A stretch of 48,958 nt of DNA, from the NCBI GenBank assembly GCA_016756855.1, contig JAESPD010000026.1, positions 1 to 48,958 of the forward strand, given 5' to 3'. Below are positions 1 through 7,678 of this stretch, piece by piece. This stretch comes from a gamma proteobacterium endosymbiont of Lamellibrachia anaximandri. GTDB taxonomy: Bacteria; Pseudomonadota; Gammaproteobacteria; Chromatiales; Chromatiaceae. Numbering within the stretch: the stretch's first letter is position 1; each line of letters opens with the position of its first letter. Position numbers and translations under genes: made by a program. Below the pieces are notes generated by a model. The model had not been told where the DNA came from. It worked only from the letters and a program-made list of their open reading frames with translations, and searched no databases.

Positions 1-122
1 ACAGCAAGCTTCCTACGGTCTGTATGCGTAGCTATAAACGCGGGTACGCTGTCCCCCGCGGACTTGCAAAAAATGCAGTGAAACCCTGTCAAGCGTTATT
101 TGTGATTTTTTTAGCTGAATAG
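1..122. other. Non-coding window edge, possible insertion-element end
   Basis: No gene is visible. Read on the minus strand this stretch directly follows the stop codon of the P-loop ATPase. The ATPase ends abruptly here and no sspD-like gene follows, so the segment could be the end of an inserted element. This is inference: no transposase or matching inverted repeat can be seen in the window. Confidence 0.3.
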
Positions 123-1817
123 TTACCTTCCAGCAAGATAAAACACGATGCGAGCTTTCGCATCATTTTGGTCCAATTGGTGCAGCGTTTGAGCATCAAC
201 GAATACAGGATAAAAATACCTCAGCGCCCCACTTTGAATGGTGTACTTGCGCGCGACTATGGGCATCAGATTGTGCCGATTATTCAAGCTTTCAGCCAAA
301 CAAAAACGCCCAAGCTTCTCTAATTCTGCCTCTACGTTGGCATCGAGGTCGAAATCGCTACCCTGCCAAACGCGGTATTCAGCACTGAATTTTCGGTACT
401 GAATAATTGATTTTTCAGAAAGGCTTTTTATAGCTTGATCGACTGCTACTTTTCTTGGCAAGCAAAGATTTATGATATCTTTAGAAGCCTTAAATTTCCC
501 TTGTGCGCCGATGATATTTAGTAGACCTACAGCTTTGAGAACATGCACTTCATCATCTTGGGCATCTCCTAATCGTTCGGTAGCAGTCACTACCTCAGCC
601 CAACGCCGATGAGTAAAATGGTCGGACAGGGCTGCAGTTTGATTTAAAATGAAGTACTCATAGATCTCCCAAGGGTAGATCCAGTCTCCAATCTTTTGGC
701 AGCGACTGATGCCGTCCTGAAATCCATACGCCTCACGACTTCCAAGATAACTAAATAGGGTACGCTCGTTTTGTGCCACCTTCTGACACAGCAAAGGCAA
801 TAATAATGCACTGACGGGATGCAACGGGTAGCAACGGGCAAATAGAGAGGCCGCAGTGGTCTCATCCATAGTACCTGGTAAGGCATTGGACTTAGCCAAG
901 ACCTTTGCCATTTTTTCAGCTGCAAGTGAGGCTCTTTTTTCATCACTCTCAGTTAAGTCGTGCTCAATAGCAGCAGCCATGATACGTAAAACTTGCTCGG
1001 ATGACTCTAAGAAAGGAATATTTTCAAAGCGACCCTGCACTTTAGCCCATTCGTTTCGAAGTGACTCACCCAAACCACGGGCATATTGTTCAAAGGCTTG
1101 GTGCATCATCACTACCAATGAAAGCTTGGTAGCGTGCTTTGCTAACGCATGTTCCGCCAGAGCCTGTAGCAAAAAAATGTCATTGGCCCCGTAATGACGT
1201 GCCTCGTACTCAAGGAATTTTCCCAGCTCATCGATAACGATGACCAGGCCAGTGTATCCAATGCGGGCAAGGGCATCTTGGAGCTCTTCGATGCACTCTA
1301 ATATTTCCGAGGTAGAAGGTAACTCTTTGCGCTCTGCGATTAACCTAAGTCTTTTAATAATTGCTGGTGAAGGGCCGCGCTTTTTCGCCCAGCTTTCCTC
1401 TGCTTTTCGCGCAAGTGATTCTATTAAACGCTTTGCTAGAGATTCTGGACTACCGGTGAGCAATACTGTGCAGTAACCTGATGTAGATTTATTGAGAGCG
1501 GTAAATTTTTTCGCAATTCCCCCATCGACCCCACGCAATTTCTTCATGGCAGCCTTGGTTGCCATACCAGAAGGATTACTTAATAAGTGAGTAAGAAATA
1601 CTGCAAAGGAAGACTTTCCCGAACCATATGGCCCGACCAATGACCATGCACGAGGGCTTTCATCTGCTTTATAGGCCTCGACCATAGTATCTAGTGTACG
1701 TAACGCCCGTGTGGTAGGTATGTAAGCATCAACCACTGAGAGTGAGTCCACATCTCGTTCCATATTGATAGAACGCGTGTAGTGGGTGTTGACACGAATC
1801 AAATCACTAAGGCTCAT
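123..1817 (-). CDS. P-loop ATPase of a DUF4007-linked (SspC-like) defence operon, possibly truncated
   Basis: A 564-residue P-loop ATPase. The Walker A motif GPYGSGKS lies at about residues 62-69 and the Walker B run LVIVIDE at about 191-197, with a long helical region behind them. The start codon overlaps the stop of the DUF4007 gene by four bases (ATGA), so the two are translationally coupled. Known systems that pair a DUF4007 protein with an ATPase include the Ssp single-strand phosphorothioation defence (SspB with SspC), where the ATPase supports DNA modification. That assignment rests on gene order and motifs only. The protein stops right after a hydrophobic strand (VFYLAGR), and 122 non-coding bases follow to the window edge. 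The expected SspD-like PAPS-reductase gene is not in view, so truncation is possible. A BREX-like or other defence ATPase cannot be excluded. Confidence 0.72.
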   Translation of the reverse strand: MSLSDLIRVNTHYTRSINMERDVDSLSVVDAYIPTTRALRTLDTMVEAYKADESPRAWSLVGPYGSGKSSFAVFLTHLLSNPSGMATKAAMKKLRGVDGGIAKKFTALNKSTSGYCTVLLTGSPESLAKRLIESLARKAEESWAKKRGPSPAIIKRLRLIAERKELPSTSEILECIEELQDALARIGYTGLVIVIDELGKFLEYEARHYGANDIFLLQALAEHALAKHATKLSLVVMMHQAFEQYARGLGESLRNEWAKVQGRFENIPFLESSEQVLRIMAAAIEHDLTESDEKRASLAAEKMAKVLAKSNALPGTMDETTAASLFARCYPLHPVSALLLPLLCQKVAQNERTLFSYLGSREAYGFQDGISRCQKIGDWIYPWEIYEYFILNQTAALSDHFTHRRWAEVVTATERLGDAQDDEVHVLKAVGLLNIIGAQGKFKASKDIINLCLPRKVAVDQAIKSLSEKSIIQYRKFSAEYRVWQGSDFDLDANVEAELEKLGRFCLAESLNNRHNLMPIVARKYTIQSGALRYFYPVFVDAQTLHQLDQNDAKARIVFYLAGR

Positions 1818-2734
1818 GCTGCCACCTCCTGAGCCTGCGATTCATAGTGAAGTTTTAAGAAGAGCTTCGGATCTATATCGTCCAATAAATAAACTTGATG
1901 AATACCAGCTGTCTCTCGAATCTCAAACACGCCTGGAATCTCGTGCATTATTTTTTCTAGTTTGGTAATCAGGGCGCTCTCTGTCAGACGGAATACTGCA
2001 CCGGGCGAAGGGTAGCCATCTTTGGAATACATAAGATCTTCAATCGGTAATTCCTTTACTCCCATGTATTCAAATATCTCGGCGATGGCATATCCTAATA
2101 TACCATTCGGTAACCCCTCCCTATCCGCTGGACGAGACGTATAGCTACGGCCACCAGGTGACTGAGAAATAAGATTTAGCTGCGAAAGTGGTGAATCAAG
2201 TGCATCTTCTAAAGGTGTGCGCCCGTTACCCTTTGAACGCGCATACATACGCAGCACGATAGTTGCGTCATTCTTTACTGTAGTAGCCGCCGATTTAAGC
2301 TTACGCTGCGAGACAAAGTCATAGAGTGTTGTTGCAACTTCTTGCGAACCAAAATCGGGCTTGTGAAATTGATTAAAAAACCAATACCAGGCAGTCGCCT
2401 GTTCAGGATTTGTAGTAATCAGCCAGTGTATGAGCCATATGGTGGCCTCATCTTCAAGGTATGGGTCATATCCCCTTTTAGCAAAAATGGTACGACCTAT
2501 TGGGGTTGGCTGGAACCCCTTCCCCTCAGCCGGTTCAATCAAACGGGCAGCGAGTAGCCAGTACCGGATGGCATTGACCATATTCTTACCTACGCCCAAC
2601 GTCACAGTCGCTTCATTAGAGGCAAAAACTCCAGGATCTGCCCGTAATGCCTGAAAACCCTTGGTGAGCCAGCTATAGCGCAGGGCGAATGTTTCGTGTC
2701 GCCCGAAGGCCACTTTCTTAGGATTGAATCTCAT
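1814..2734 (-). CDS. DUF4007 family protein (SspB-like)
   Basis: A 306-residue protein with the hallmarks of DUF4007: an N-terminal KVAFGRHETFALRYSWL segment (about residues 7-23), then LGVGKNMVNAIRYWL (about 47-61) and a tryptophan-rich helix with WLIHWLI. DUF4007 proteins are found with PAPS-reductase-like and ATPase genes in phosphorothioation-type defence loci, where the SspB member nicks DNA. The assignment to SspB is by family and context, not by recognised catalytic residues. The gene overlaps the upstream small regulator by ATGA and the downstream ATPase by ATGA, giving a tight three-gene operon. It is AT-richer than the housekeeping genes downstream, which fits horizontal acquisition. 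Confidence 0.75.
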   Translation of the reverse strand: MRFNPKKVAFGRHETFALRYSWLTKGFQALRADPGVFASNEATVTLGVGKNMVNAIRYWLLAARLIEPAEGKGFQPTPIGRTIFAKRGYDPYLEDEATIWLIHWLITTNPEQATAWYWFFNQFHKPDFGSQEVATTLYDFVSQRKLKSAATTVKNDATIVLRMYARSKGNGRTPLEDALDSPLSQLNLISQSPGGRSYTSRPADREGLPNGILGYAIAEIFEYMGVKELPIEDLMYSKDGYPSPGAVFRLTESALITKLEKIMHEIPGVFEIRETAGIHQVYLLDDIDPKLFLKLHYESQAQEVAA

Positions 2735-2931
2735 GAATTTGCTTCCTTGCTATATTCCATATCATTGAACAGCGGCAGTTCTGGCTGTGTTCGATTATCA
2801 AGAAAATCTGACACGTTTCGCAAAAACCACTGCTTAAGATTGAGCCCTTCATCTCCAAGCGCCTGATAAAGCTCTTGTTTTAGATTAGGATCGATCTCGA
2901 TTACTAACCGTCCGCTACTACCTTTAGCCAT
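2731..2931 (-). CDS. Small ribbon-helix-helix-like protein, first gene of the DUF4007 operon
   Basis: A 66-residue protein. A short strand (RLVIEID) is followed by two predicted helices (PNLKQELYQALGDEG and NLKQWFLRNVSDFLDN), the pattern of a ribbon-helix-helix DNA-binding domain. The ATG at 2931 is preferred over an in-frame TTG two codons upstream. It overlaps the DUF4007 gene by four bases. As first gene of the operon it probably acts as an autoregulator, and a candidate operator with repeated ATGTnACAT elements lies just upstream. An antitoxin-like role is an alternative. No specific family was recognised. Confidence 0.6.
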   Translation of the reverse strand: MAKGSSGRLVIEIDPNLKQELYQALGDEGLNLKQWFLRNVSDFLDNRTQPELPLFNDMEYSKEANS

Positions 2932-2951
2932 TCTCAAGCACCATCATCGAA

Positions 2952-2981
2952 TATGTTATGTGACATTCTTCATGTAACATA
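2952..2981. promoter_or_regulatory. Candidate operator upstream of the DUF4007 operon
   Basis: Inverted arms TATGTTA (2952-2958) and TAACATA (2975-2981) enclose two direct ATGTnACAT elements, at 2958-2966 and 2972-2980, spaced 14 bases apart. The site lies 21-50 bases upstream of the ribbon-helix-helix gene, where an autoregulator would bind. Binding is inferred. Confidence 0.4.
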
Positions 2982-3110
2982 GCTGATGTTTTAATCGTGG
3001 TCTACGGCTTTCCTCATAATTACCATATGTTCGATATGGTTTTTTTAATCGCCAGGAGTGAACTTCAAAAAAGCCCCAGCATTTTTTTCGTAGTAGTCCA
3101 TGCTCCGCTC

Positions 3111-3569
3111 TCACAGATACTCAACGGTTTTTGCCAGCATGGCGCCCGCCTGCGTCGCCATCCGCTGTGGATCGGGTCTTATACCGACTCGTCCCAGATC
3201 GAGTCTGTCTGCATCCCAGCAGGTTGCAATGGTCATATCTGCGTGAGTGTGAGAGTGAGTGTGCCCTTCACAGGCTGCCGTTAACTGCTTCATCTGGCCA
3301 TCAGTCAGCCGGATTATCCCTTCAGTCCGCAAGATCTCAGCATACCTGGCGGCCCTTGGCCCATGTTCAGGATCGTTTGTGTCATTCACTCTGCAACTAT
3401 CGTGGATGACACTGAACAGTTCAATGACGCTGGTATCCGCTATATTTTCTACCGCCAATCGCAAACCATTCTGTCTGACCCGGCTCCAGTGAGATACACC
3501 GTGGATACCCTGCCAATCAAGTTGGTAGTCGGCCCGAATTCTGTGGATGAGTTTTGTGTCTATGCCCAT
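3111..3569 (-). CDS. HD-domain phosphohydrolase-like protein
   Basis: A 152-residue protein with an HD-superfamily pattern: His27 in GVSHWSRV, the His56-Asp57 pair in SVIHDSCR, His69 in DPEHG, and Asp119/Asp121 in CWDADRLD. These would form the metal site of a small phosphohydrolase. The substrate cannot be told. The ATG at 3569 is chosen because GGGAGG stands about ten bases upstream; a longer reading to 3641 lacks such a site. A His-rich segment (HTHSHTHA, 103-110) lies before the last metal-binding region. It follows the ARPP-1 gene on the same strand, separated by a hairpin, so co-transcription is uncertain. Confidence 0.75.
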   Translation of the reverse strand: MGIDTKLIHRIRADYQLDWQGIHGVSHWSRVRQNGLRLAVENIADTSVIELFSVIHDSCRVNDTNDPEHGPRAARYAEILRTEGIIRLTDGQMKQLTAACEGHTHSHTHADMTIATCWDADRLDLGRVGIRPDPQRMATQAGAMLAKTVEYL

Positions 3570-3682
3570 TTGTGGTACGCCTCCCTGGGAAATCGCCTCT
3601 CCTCTGCCTGAGTCCATTGCAAGCGCTTGCGGTAGACTCATTATCCATGATTTCTGGTTTTACTATGGACTTTCCAGACCTT

Positions 3683-3716
3683 CCGTCGGCCTTTATCACA
3701 AAATAATGGCCGACGG
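3683..3716. terminator. Hairpin between the ARPP-1 and HD genes
   Basis: Perfect 9-bp arms CCGTCGGCC and GGCCGACGG flank a 16-base loop. It lies just past the stop of the ARPP-1 gene on the minus strand. No U-tract follows, so it could be a weak terminator or an mRNA-stabilising hairpin. Confidence 0.4.
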
Positions 3717-3725
3717 ATCACTGCC

Positions 3726-4727
3726 TTAGTGTCTCCACCGGCTGCGGCGTTGCGATGCCCTCGCAAACCGGCTTCCTCCATGGTCAGCAGCATTGCCCCT
3801 GACCTGCAACCTGAATGCGCAGAGATGGATCACGCGGTTATCCTTCACCAGCGCACCCCCGGAGAGACGTTCGCCGTGGAGGCGCAGATCCTCACCTTCA
3901 CCCACAGAAGGAAAGCATTCCACTGCCGCCTTGGCGGTATCATCCAACATCGCTTGCGGGTCATCAGTTGCCATTGCCGTTCCCTCTGACCCTGCCTGCA
4001 TCGCGTCGATAGCATCCAGCGCATAACTCTCCACGAGCTTGCCCAGCAGGCTGGAAAGGGTTGCGGGACTGTCGAACAGATCCAGCCCCACAATCCTGCC
4101 ATTCACTGCGAACATCGCACCGGCCTGTTCTTCAGCAGGTTGGAAAGCCTGGAGAAAATCGTCCAGACTGGCGCGGTGCTGCTGGTACATCGCAGCAGCG
4201 GCTTCACTGCCGGAGTGGGCCTGCATTCGCGCAGACTTTTCCGATATATCCCGCCAGACTGCCGACTGATCACTACGCCGGGTGCCGGAATTGCGCAGGG
4301 ATGCACTCACATGGGCCGCCTTGCTCGCTCTTCCTGCGGCATAGTGTGCGCGCTTGGCACTGGCAAAGTCGGCGGATTCGGCCCGCCACCGTCCCGCCTC
4401 CACGCAGGAGACAGGAATGATGATGCTCTTGTGGGCTGGCGCCAAAACCGTGAGATTGAGGATGCGGTTTTGCTTAGCTCCCACCAGCTCTTCGCCGTCG
4501 AGGAGTAACACCGAACGATCGCATTCGTTGACGAAGCTGAGCTCCGGAACAGAGCCTGACTCGGATACTTCGGTCACGCGGGCGCATCCCCGCGCCAGGG
4601 CCTCATCCAGCAAGAGATAGTGGGGTTCAGCGCTCTTTTCTGCGATCAACGGAAAAAGGACGAGATTGTGGTGGACCTGTGGTTCACCCAATCTGACATG
4701 GGAAAGACATTCGGTAATGGTGGACAT
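3726..4727 (-). CDS. ARPP-1 (formerly DUF6569) family protein
   Basis: A 333-residue protein of the ARPP-1 type. Recognisable features are the N-terminal VHHNLVLFPL, a LLLDGEELVGAKQNRILN segment (about residues 74-91), IIIPVSCVEAGRW (about 102-114) and a C-terminal GGALVKDNRVIHLCAF before a basic tail. The family has been linked in genome surveys to nucleotide and ADP-ribose metabolism, but its biochemical role is not known. The start at 4727 is supported by AGGAGG five bases upstream. The gene stands alone between the tRNA-Ser gene and an HD-domain gene. No signal peptide or membrane segment is seen. Confidence 0.75.
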   Translation of the reverse strand: MSTITECLSHVRLGEPQVHHNLVLFPLIAEKSAEPHYLLLDEALARGCARVTEVSESGSVPELSFVNECDRSVLLLDGEELVGAKQNRILNLTVLAPAHKSIIIPVSCVEAGRWRAESADFASAKRAHYAAGRASKAAHVSASLRNSGTRRSDQSAVWRDISEKSARMQAHSGSEAAAAMYQQHRASLDDFLQAFQPAEEQAGAMFAVNGRIVGLDLFDSPATLSSLLGKLVESYALDAIDAMQAGSEGTAMATDDPQAMLDDTAKAAVECFPSVGEGEDLRLHGERLSGGALVKDNRVIHLCAFRLQVRGNAADHGGSRFARASQRRSRWRH

Positions 4728-4933
4728 GGCAACCTCCTGTGACAGGAAACACTTAGGGTGTTGTCATTATCACTGAGGCGGTGACTCATTCCGTGAGTCC
4801 GTGAAGCTGGTCGACCTGGATCAGAACAGGTTCGCCAGTTAAATTTTTGGTGTTTAATTCGCCGTGGTTTGCTGGGAAGTGTTCGGAGCGAGACTGGCAC
4901 CTAACGCGTCACTGGCCCACAGAGCAAAAGCAA

Positions 4934-4968
4934 CAAAAAAGGCCTACACCAAGAATTATGTAAGCCTT
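4934..4968 (-). terminator. Intrinsic terminator of tRNA-Ser
   Basis: On the minus strand a hairpin with arms AAGGCTTAC and GTAGGCCTT (positions 4968 to 4939, one G-U pair) is followed by a run of T. It begins nine bases past the encoded CCA of the tRNA. Confidence 0.7.
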
Positions 4969-4976
4969 TGATTTTA

Positions 4977-5067
4977 TGGCGGAGAGGCAGGGATTCGAAC
5001 CCTGGGTGGGCTACAAACCCACGCCGGTTTTCAAGACCGGTGCATTCAACCGCTCTGCCACCTCTCC
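4977..5067 (-). tRNA. tRNA-Ser(UGA)
   Basis: A 91-nt type II tRNA. The acceptor arm GGAGAGG pairs with CCTCTCC, the anticodon loop is CTTGAAA between CCGGT and ACCGG (anticodon TGA), a long variable arm follows, then GGTTCGAATCC in the T arm and an encoded GCCA end. It lies next to yccA, the same neighbour that serT has in E. coli. Confidence 0.96.
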
Positions 5068-5133
5068 AGTGCGGCGCTAGGATACCATCAGATTCCTCCT
5101 TGAAAAAGCCCGAGTTCGCCTATATTTCATCTA

Positions 5134-5161
5134 TTGATCTTTCAAATAAGACAGGTATCCT
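5134..5161 (+). promoter_or_regulatory. Predicted sigma-70 promoter of yccA
   Basis: TTGATC (5134-5139) and TATCCT (5156-5161) are separated by 16 bases, about 80 bases upstream of the yccA start. Confidence 0.45.
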
Positions 5162-5239
5162 TCCCTGAACTAATATGGATGTACCCTGTCATATATTAAA
5201 CGTTCGATTTCAGGCATTTACCCAGGAGGCAAAGCCGAC

Positions 5240-5911
5240 ATGAACCAATTCGATCTTAGCACCGCCCGTTCCCAGGAATCGGTACTGGAAACCAATAAGG
5301 TGCTCAAGAACACCTATATGCTGCTGTCCGCGACGCTGGTCTTCAGCGCGATCATGGCTGCGGTCTCTATGGCGATGACGATGCCACCTATGGCCTATAT
5401 GATCTCGGTGATTGGCGCCATGGTGCTCGGCATATTTGTTCTGCCCCGCACCGCCAACTCTTCCAAAGGCATTGGGGTCATCTTTCTGATAACCGGCCTG
5501 ATGGGCTTTGGACTGGGTTCTATACTCTCCATCTACCTTGCCCTGCCGAAGGGTCCCGAGATCATCGGCACCGCTTTTGGTGGCACCGGCATCATCTTCC
5601 TCGGCCTGTCCGGTTACGCGCTGACGTCCAAACGTGATTTCAGCTTTATGGGCGGATTTCTGTTTGCCGGCATGATGGTTGTCCTGCTCGCGGTACTCGC
5701 CAATCTCTTCATGGATCTGCCCGCGCTTTCACTGGCGATCTCCGCAGGCATCATCCTGCTGATGAGCGGCTTTATCCTGTTCGACACCAGTCGCATTATC
5801 AGTGGCGGCGAAACCAATTACATCATGGCCACTTATGGCCTCTATCTCGCTATCTTCAATATCTTCATCAGCCTGTTGCATCTGTTGGGGGCGCTTTCCG
5901 GTGACGATTGA
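5240..5911 (+). CDS. yccA: YccA-type Bax inhibitor-1 family membrane protein
   Basis: A 223-residue inner-membrane protein with about seven hydrophobic segments starting near residue 27. It belongs to the Bax inhibitor-1 family, and in E. coli YccA is a substrate and modulator of the FtsH protease. The ending FDTSRIISGGETNYIMATYGLYLAIFNI is typical: the DTSxII motif followed by a last membrane helix. The start is fixed by AGGAGG ten bases upstream, and a strong terminator follows the stop codon. The hydrophilic N-terminus (FDLSTARSQESVLETNKVLKNTY) resembles YccA. Its place beside tRNA-Ser(UGA) matches enterobacterial synteny. Confidence 0.9.
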   Translation: MNQFDLSTARSQESVLETNKVLKNTYMLLSATLVFSAIMAAVSMAMTMPPMAYMISVIGAMVLGIFVLPRTANSSKGIGVIFLITGLMGFGLGSILSIYLALPKGPEIIGTAFGGTGIIFLGLSGYALTSKRDFSFMGGFLFAGMMVVLLAVLANLFMDLPALSLAISAGIILLMSGFILFDTSRIISGGETNYIMATYGLYLAIFNIFISLLHLLGALSGDD

Positions 5912-5938
5912 GTAGCCACTTGATGCTGTACTCTAAAG

Positions 5939-5962
5939 CCCCGGCCTGTGCCGGGGTTTTTT
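5939..5962 (+). terminator. Intrinsic terminator after yccA
   Basis: CCCCGG, a six-base loop and CCGGGG are followed directly by six T residues, 27 bases past the yccA stop. Confidence 0.9.
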
Positions 5963-6040
5963 CTTAATAGGGTACCTCTGATCAACTGGGTCATTGTCAT
6001 TTTGAACTTAGGGCCTGTTAACACTATGCGCTCTGCAGAG

Positions 6041-6128
6041 GTAGGCCGGTTCAAACGTAGAGGAACCGGCAACTCCATGCGTATCCTCATTCAGGAGTGC
6101 CCGATCCGCTACGCTTGATCGAGCCTAC
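6041..6128. repeat. 88-bp palindromic repeat, family 1, copy A
   Basis: The copy begins GTAGGCCGGTTCAAACGTAG and ends GATCGAGCCTAC. It holds two hairpin arms, one built on CCGGTTC/GAACCGG and the other on CGATC/GATCG around the shared core CGCTACGCTTG. Three further copies lie at 14441, 26765 and 42126. Confidence 0.9.
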
Positions 6129-6158
6129 ATTCGGAACAGTTACAAGAGTAAAACAATT

Positions 6159-6341
6159 ATGGATTGGATGAAGATACTTGCTGCCGCAGGCGTTGTGATG
6201 ATGCTGTTTTTCATGTGGCCAGCCTACAAGCACTGGAGCCAAAACGGCCCAAAGGCGGAGAAAGGCGATTGGCAGGCCGTAGTGCTGCCGCTGGCAGCGA
6301 TAGTGGGGTTTGTGGTCCTGCTGATCATGATGGTGAGATAA
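6159..6341 (+). CDS. Small two-helix membrane protein
   Basis: A 60-residue protein with a hydrophobic segment at residues 4-19, a charged middle (HWSQNGPKAEKGDWQ) and a second hydrophobic segment at about 41-58. This layout, with a GDWQ motif before the second helix, is shared by short uncharacterised membrane proteins in many gammaproteobacteria. No function is known. There is no strong ribosome binding site; only a weak purine stretch (AAGAG) precedes the ATG. It sits between copies of two different palindromic repeats. Confidence 0.6.
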   Translation: MDWMKILAAAGVVMMLFFMWPAYKHWSQNGPKAEKGDWQAVVLPLAAIVGFVVLLIMMVR

Positions 6342-6358
6342 CGCATCCGTATTAACTA

Positions 6359-6423
6359 TAGGAGCGGCACCCCCGCCGCGAAAACTCCGTTGATGGACAA
6401 ATCGCGGCGGGGCGCCGCTCCTA
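6359..6423. repeat. Palindromic repeat, family 2, copy A
   Basis: TAGGAGCGGC at the left pairs with GCCGCTCCTA at the right, and an inner CGCCGCGA pairs with TCGCGGCG around a loop of about 20 bases. A second copy is at 18942-19007. The ends resemble the TAGGAGCG type of REP element known in pseudomonads. Confidence 0.85.
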
Positions 6424-6439
6424 CCAAACCCCAAAGAGA

Positions 6440-7678
6440 TCAAATGCTCTGACGGTGCCCGAAGGGTTTCCAGGAGGGTGCGATGACGTTCGGCATATCA
6501 GATCGTTTGAGCAGGCGGGCGGGGGCGATGGCAAACTCGCCATAGCGCGCGTTGGTTTGATCCACCACCCGATGCAACGCGCCTGACCCCGCCTGCTCAT
6601 CCATGCCAAAAAGCTCCAGCTGTTCGCAAACCGGTCGAGGATCCAACGCCGTGACCTGAACCTGAGAGACACCCTCTCCCTGCCACTGCTCACACAAGGT
6701 TTCGCGGCACAACGCCATGATCCGCCTTCCGTCACTCGTCGGCAGGGGGGTCGCCCGCTTGACGCCAATCCATCCCCACCCCGCCCGGAGTCCCACAAAG
6801 AAGCGACTTGCCTGCAGTTCATGCCTGCGTAACCGGGCTGCCACCTTCTCACTCATATGCAGCAAAAATATCTGGATTGTCTCCAGATCCCGTGTATCCG
6901 GCGGCATCACCTTGCCGTGACCGATGGACTTTGGCGGCGCTACCCGGGTCTCCACCCGTTCCGGATCTTCCCCCTGGCACATATACCAGATGCGCCTTCC
7001 CTGATTGCCGAAACGCCGACCAAGTTCACCGATCGGCAGCCGCGCCATATCACCGCAACGATAGACACCCCGCTCCGCCAGATAACGGCCGACTCCATCT
7101 GCAATACCACAGAGTTCCGTAACCGGCACTTCCCGCAGGCGATATCTGGCCTCCCAGGGCGGAATCAGCACAAACCCATCCGGCTTGCCCTGCTTGGCTG
7201 CCCACTTCGCCGTTGTCTTGTCCCCGCTCACGCCCACTGAGCAGCGCACGCCGGAAGCCATCTCCACCCGTGTTTTTACCAGACGCCCTATCCTCTCCGG
7301 CGATCCATAGAGCCGCTGACAATGCGTGACATCGAGGAATGCCTCATCGACGGAGAAGATCTCCAGATCCGGCGTGATCGTCTGTAGGACATGCATGATG
7401 CGGGTGGAAACTGCGGCGTACCGCTCGGGGGAGGCGGGAACCTGGATAAAATCCGGGCAGATTTGTAGCGCCTCCCTTACCCGCATGCCGGTTTTTATCC
7501 CCAGGGCACGCGCCTCGTAGGAGCAGGTGATGATGCAGGTACCACGCTGGCCGTTGGTGATGCCGATCGCCCGTCCCCGCCACTCTGGATGGTCGCGTTG
7601 CTCCACCGAAGCAAAGAAGGCATCCATATCCATCAGAATGATGACACGCTGCCAGCGCCTATCCTTCAAGGCTGTCAT
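6440..7678 (-). CDS. dinB: Y-family DNA polymerase (DinB/Pol IV-like)
   Basis: A 412-residue translesion polymerase. The palm motifs are present: MDMDAFFASVEQ near the N-terminus and FSVDEAFLDVT with the catalytic Asp-Glu. GVSGDKTTAKWAAKQGKPDG and a helix-hairpin-helix region follow, with a little-finger domain after them. A QLELFG motif near the C-terminus matches the beta-clamp binding pentamer. The ATG at 7678 overlaps the lexA stop (TGATG) and is preferred to a TTG one codon upstream. The gene is therefore co-transcribed with the LexA-type repressor and should be induced by DNA damage. It differs from UmuC operons because its partner keeps a DNA-binding domain. Confidence 0.9.
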   Translation of the reverse strand: MTALKDRRWQRVIILMDMDAFFASVEQRDHPEWRGRAIGITNGQRGTCIITCSYEARALGIKTGMRVREALQICPDFIQVPASPERYAAVSTRIMHVLQTITPDLEIFSVDEAFLDVTHCQRLYGSPERIGRLVKTRVEMASGVRCSVGVSGDKTTAKWAAKQGKPDGFVLIPPWEARYRLREVPVTELCGIADGVGRYLAERGVYRCGDMARLPIGELGRRFGNQGRRIWYMCQGEDPERVETRVAPPKSIGHGKVMPPDTRDLETIQIFLLHMSEKVAARLRRHELQASRFFVGLRAGWGWIGVKRATPLPTSDGRRIMALCRETLCEQWQGEGVSQVQVTALDPRPVCEQLELFGMDEQAGSGALHRVVDQTNARYGEFAIAPARLLKRSDMPNVIAPSWKPFGHRQSI

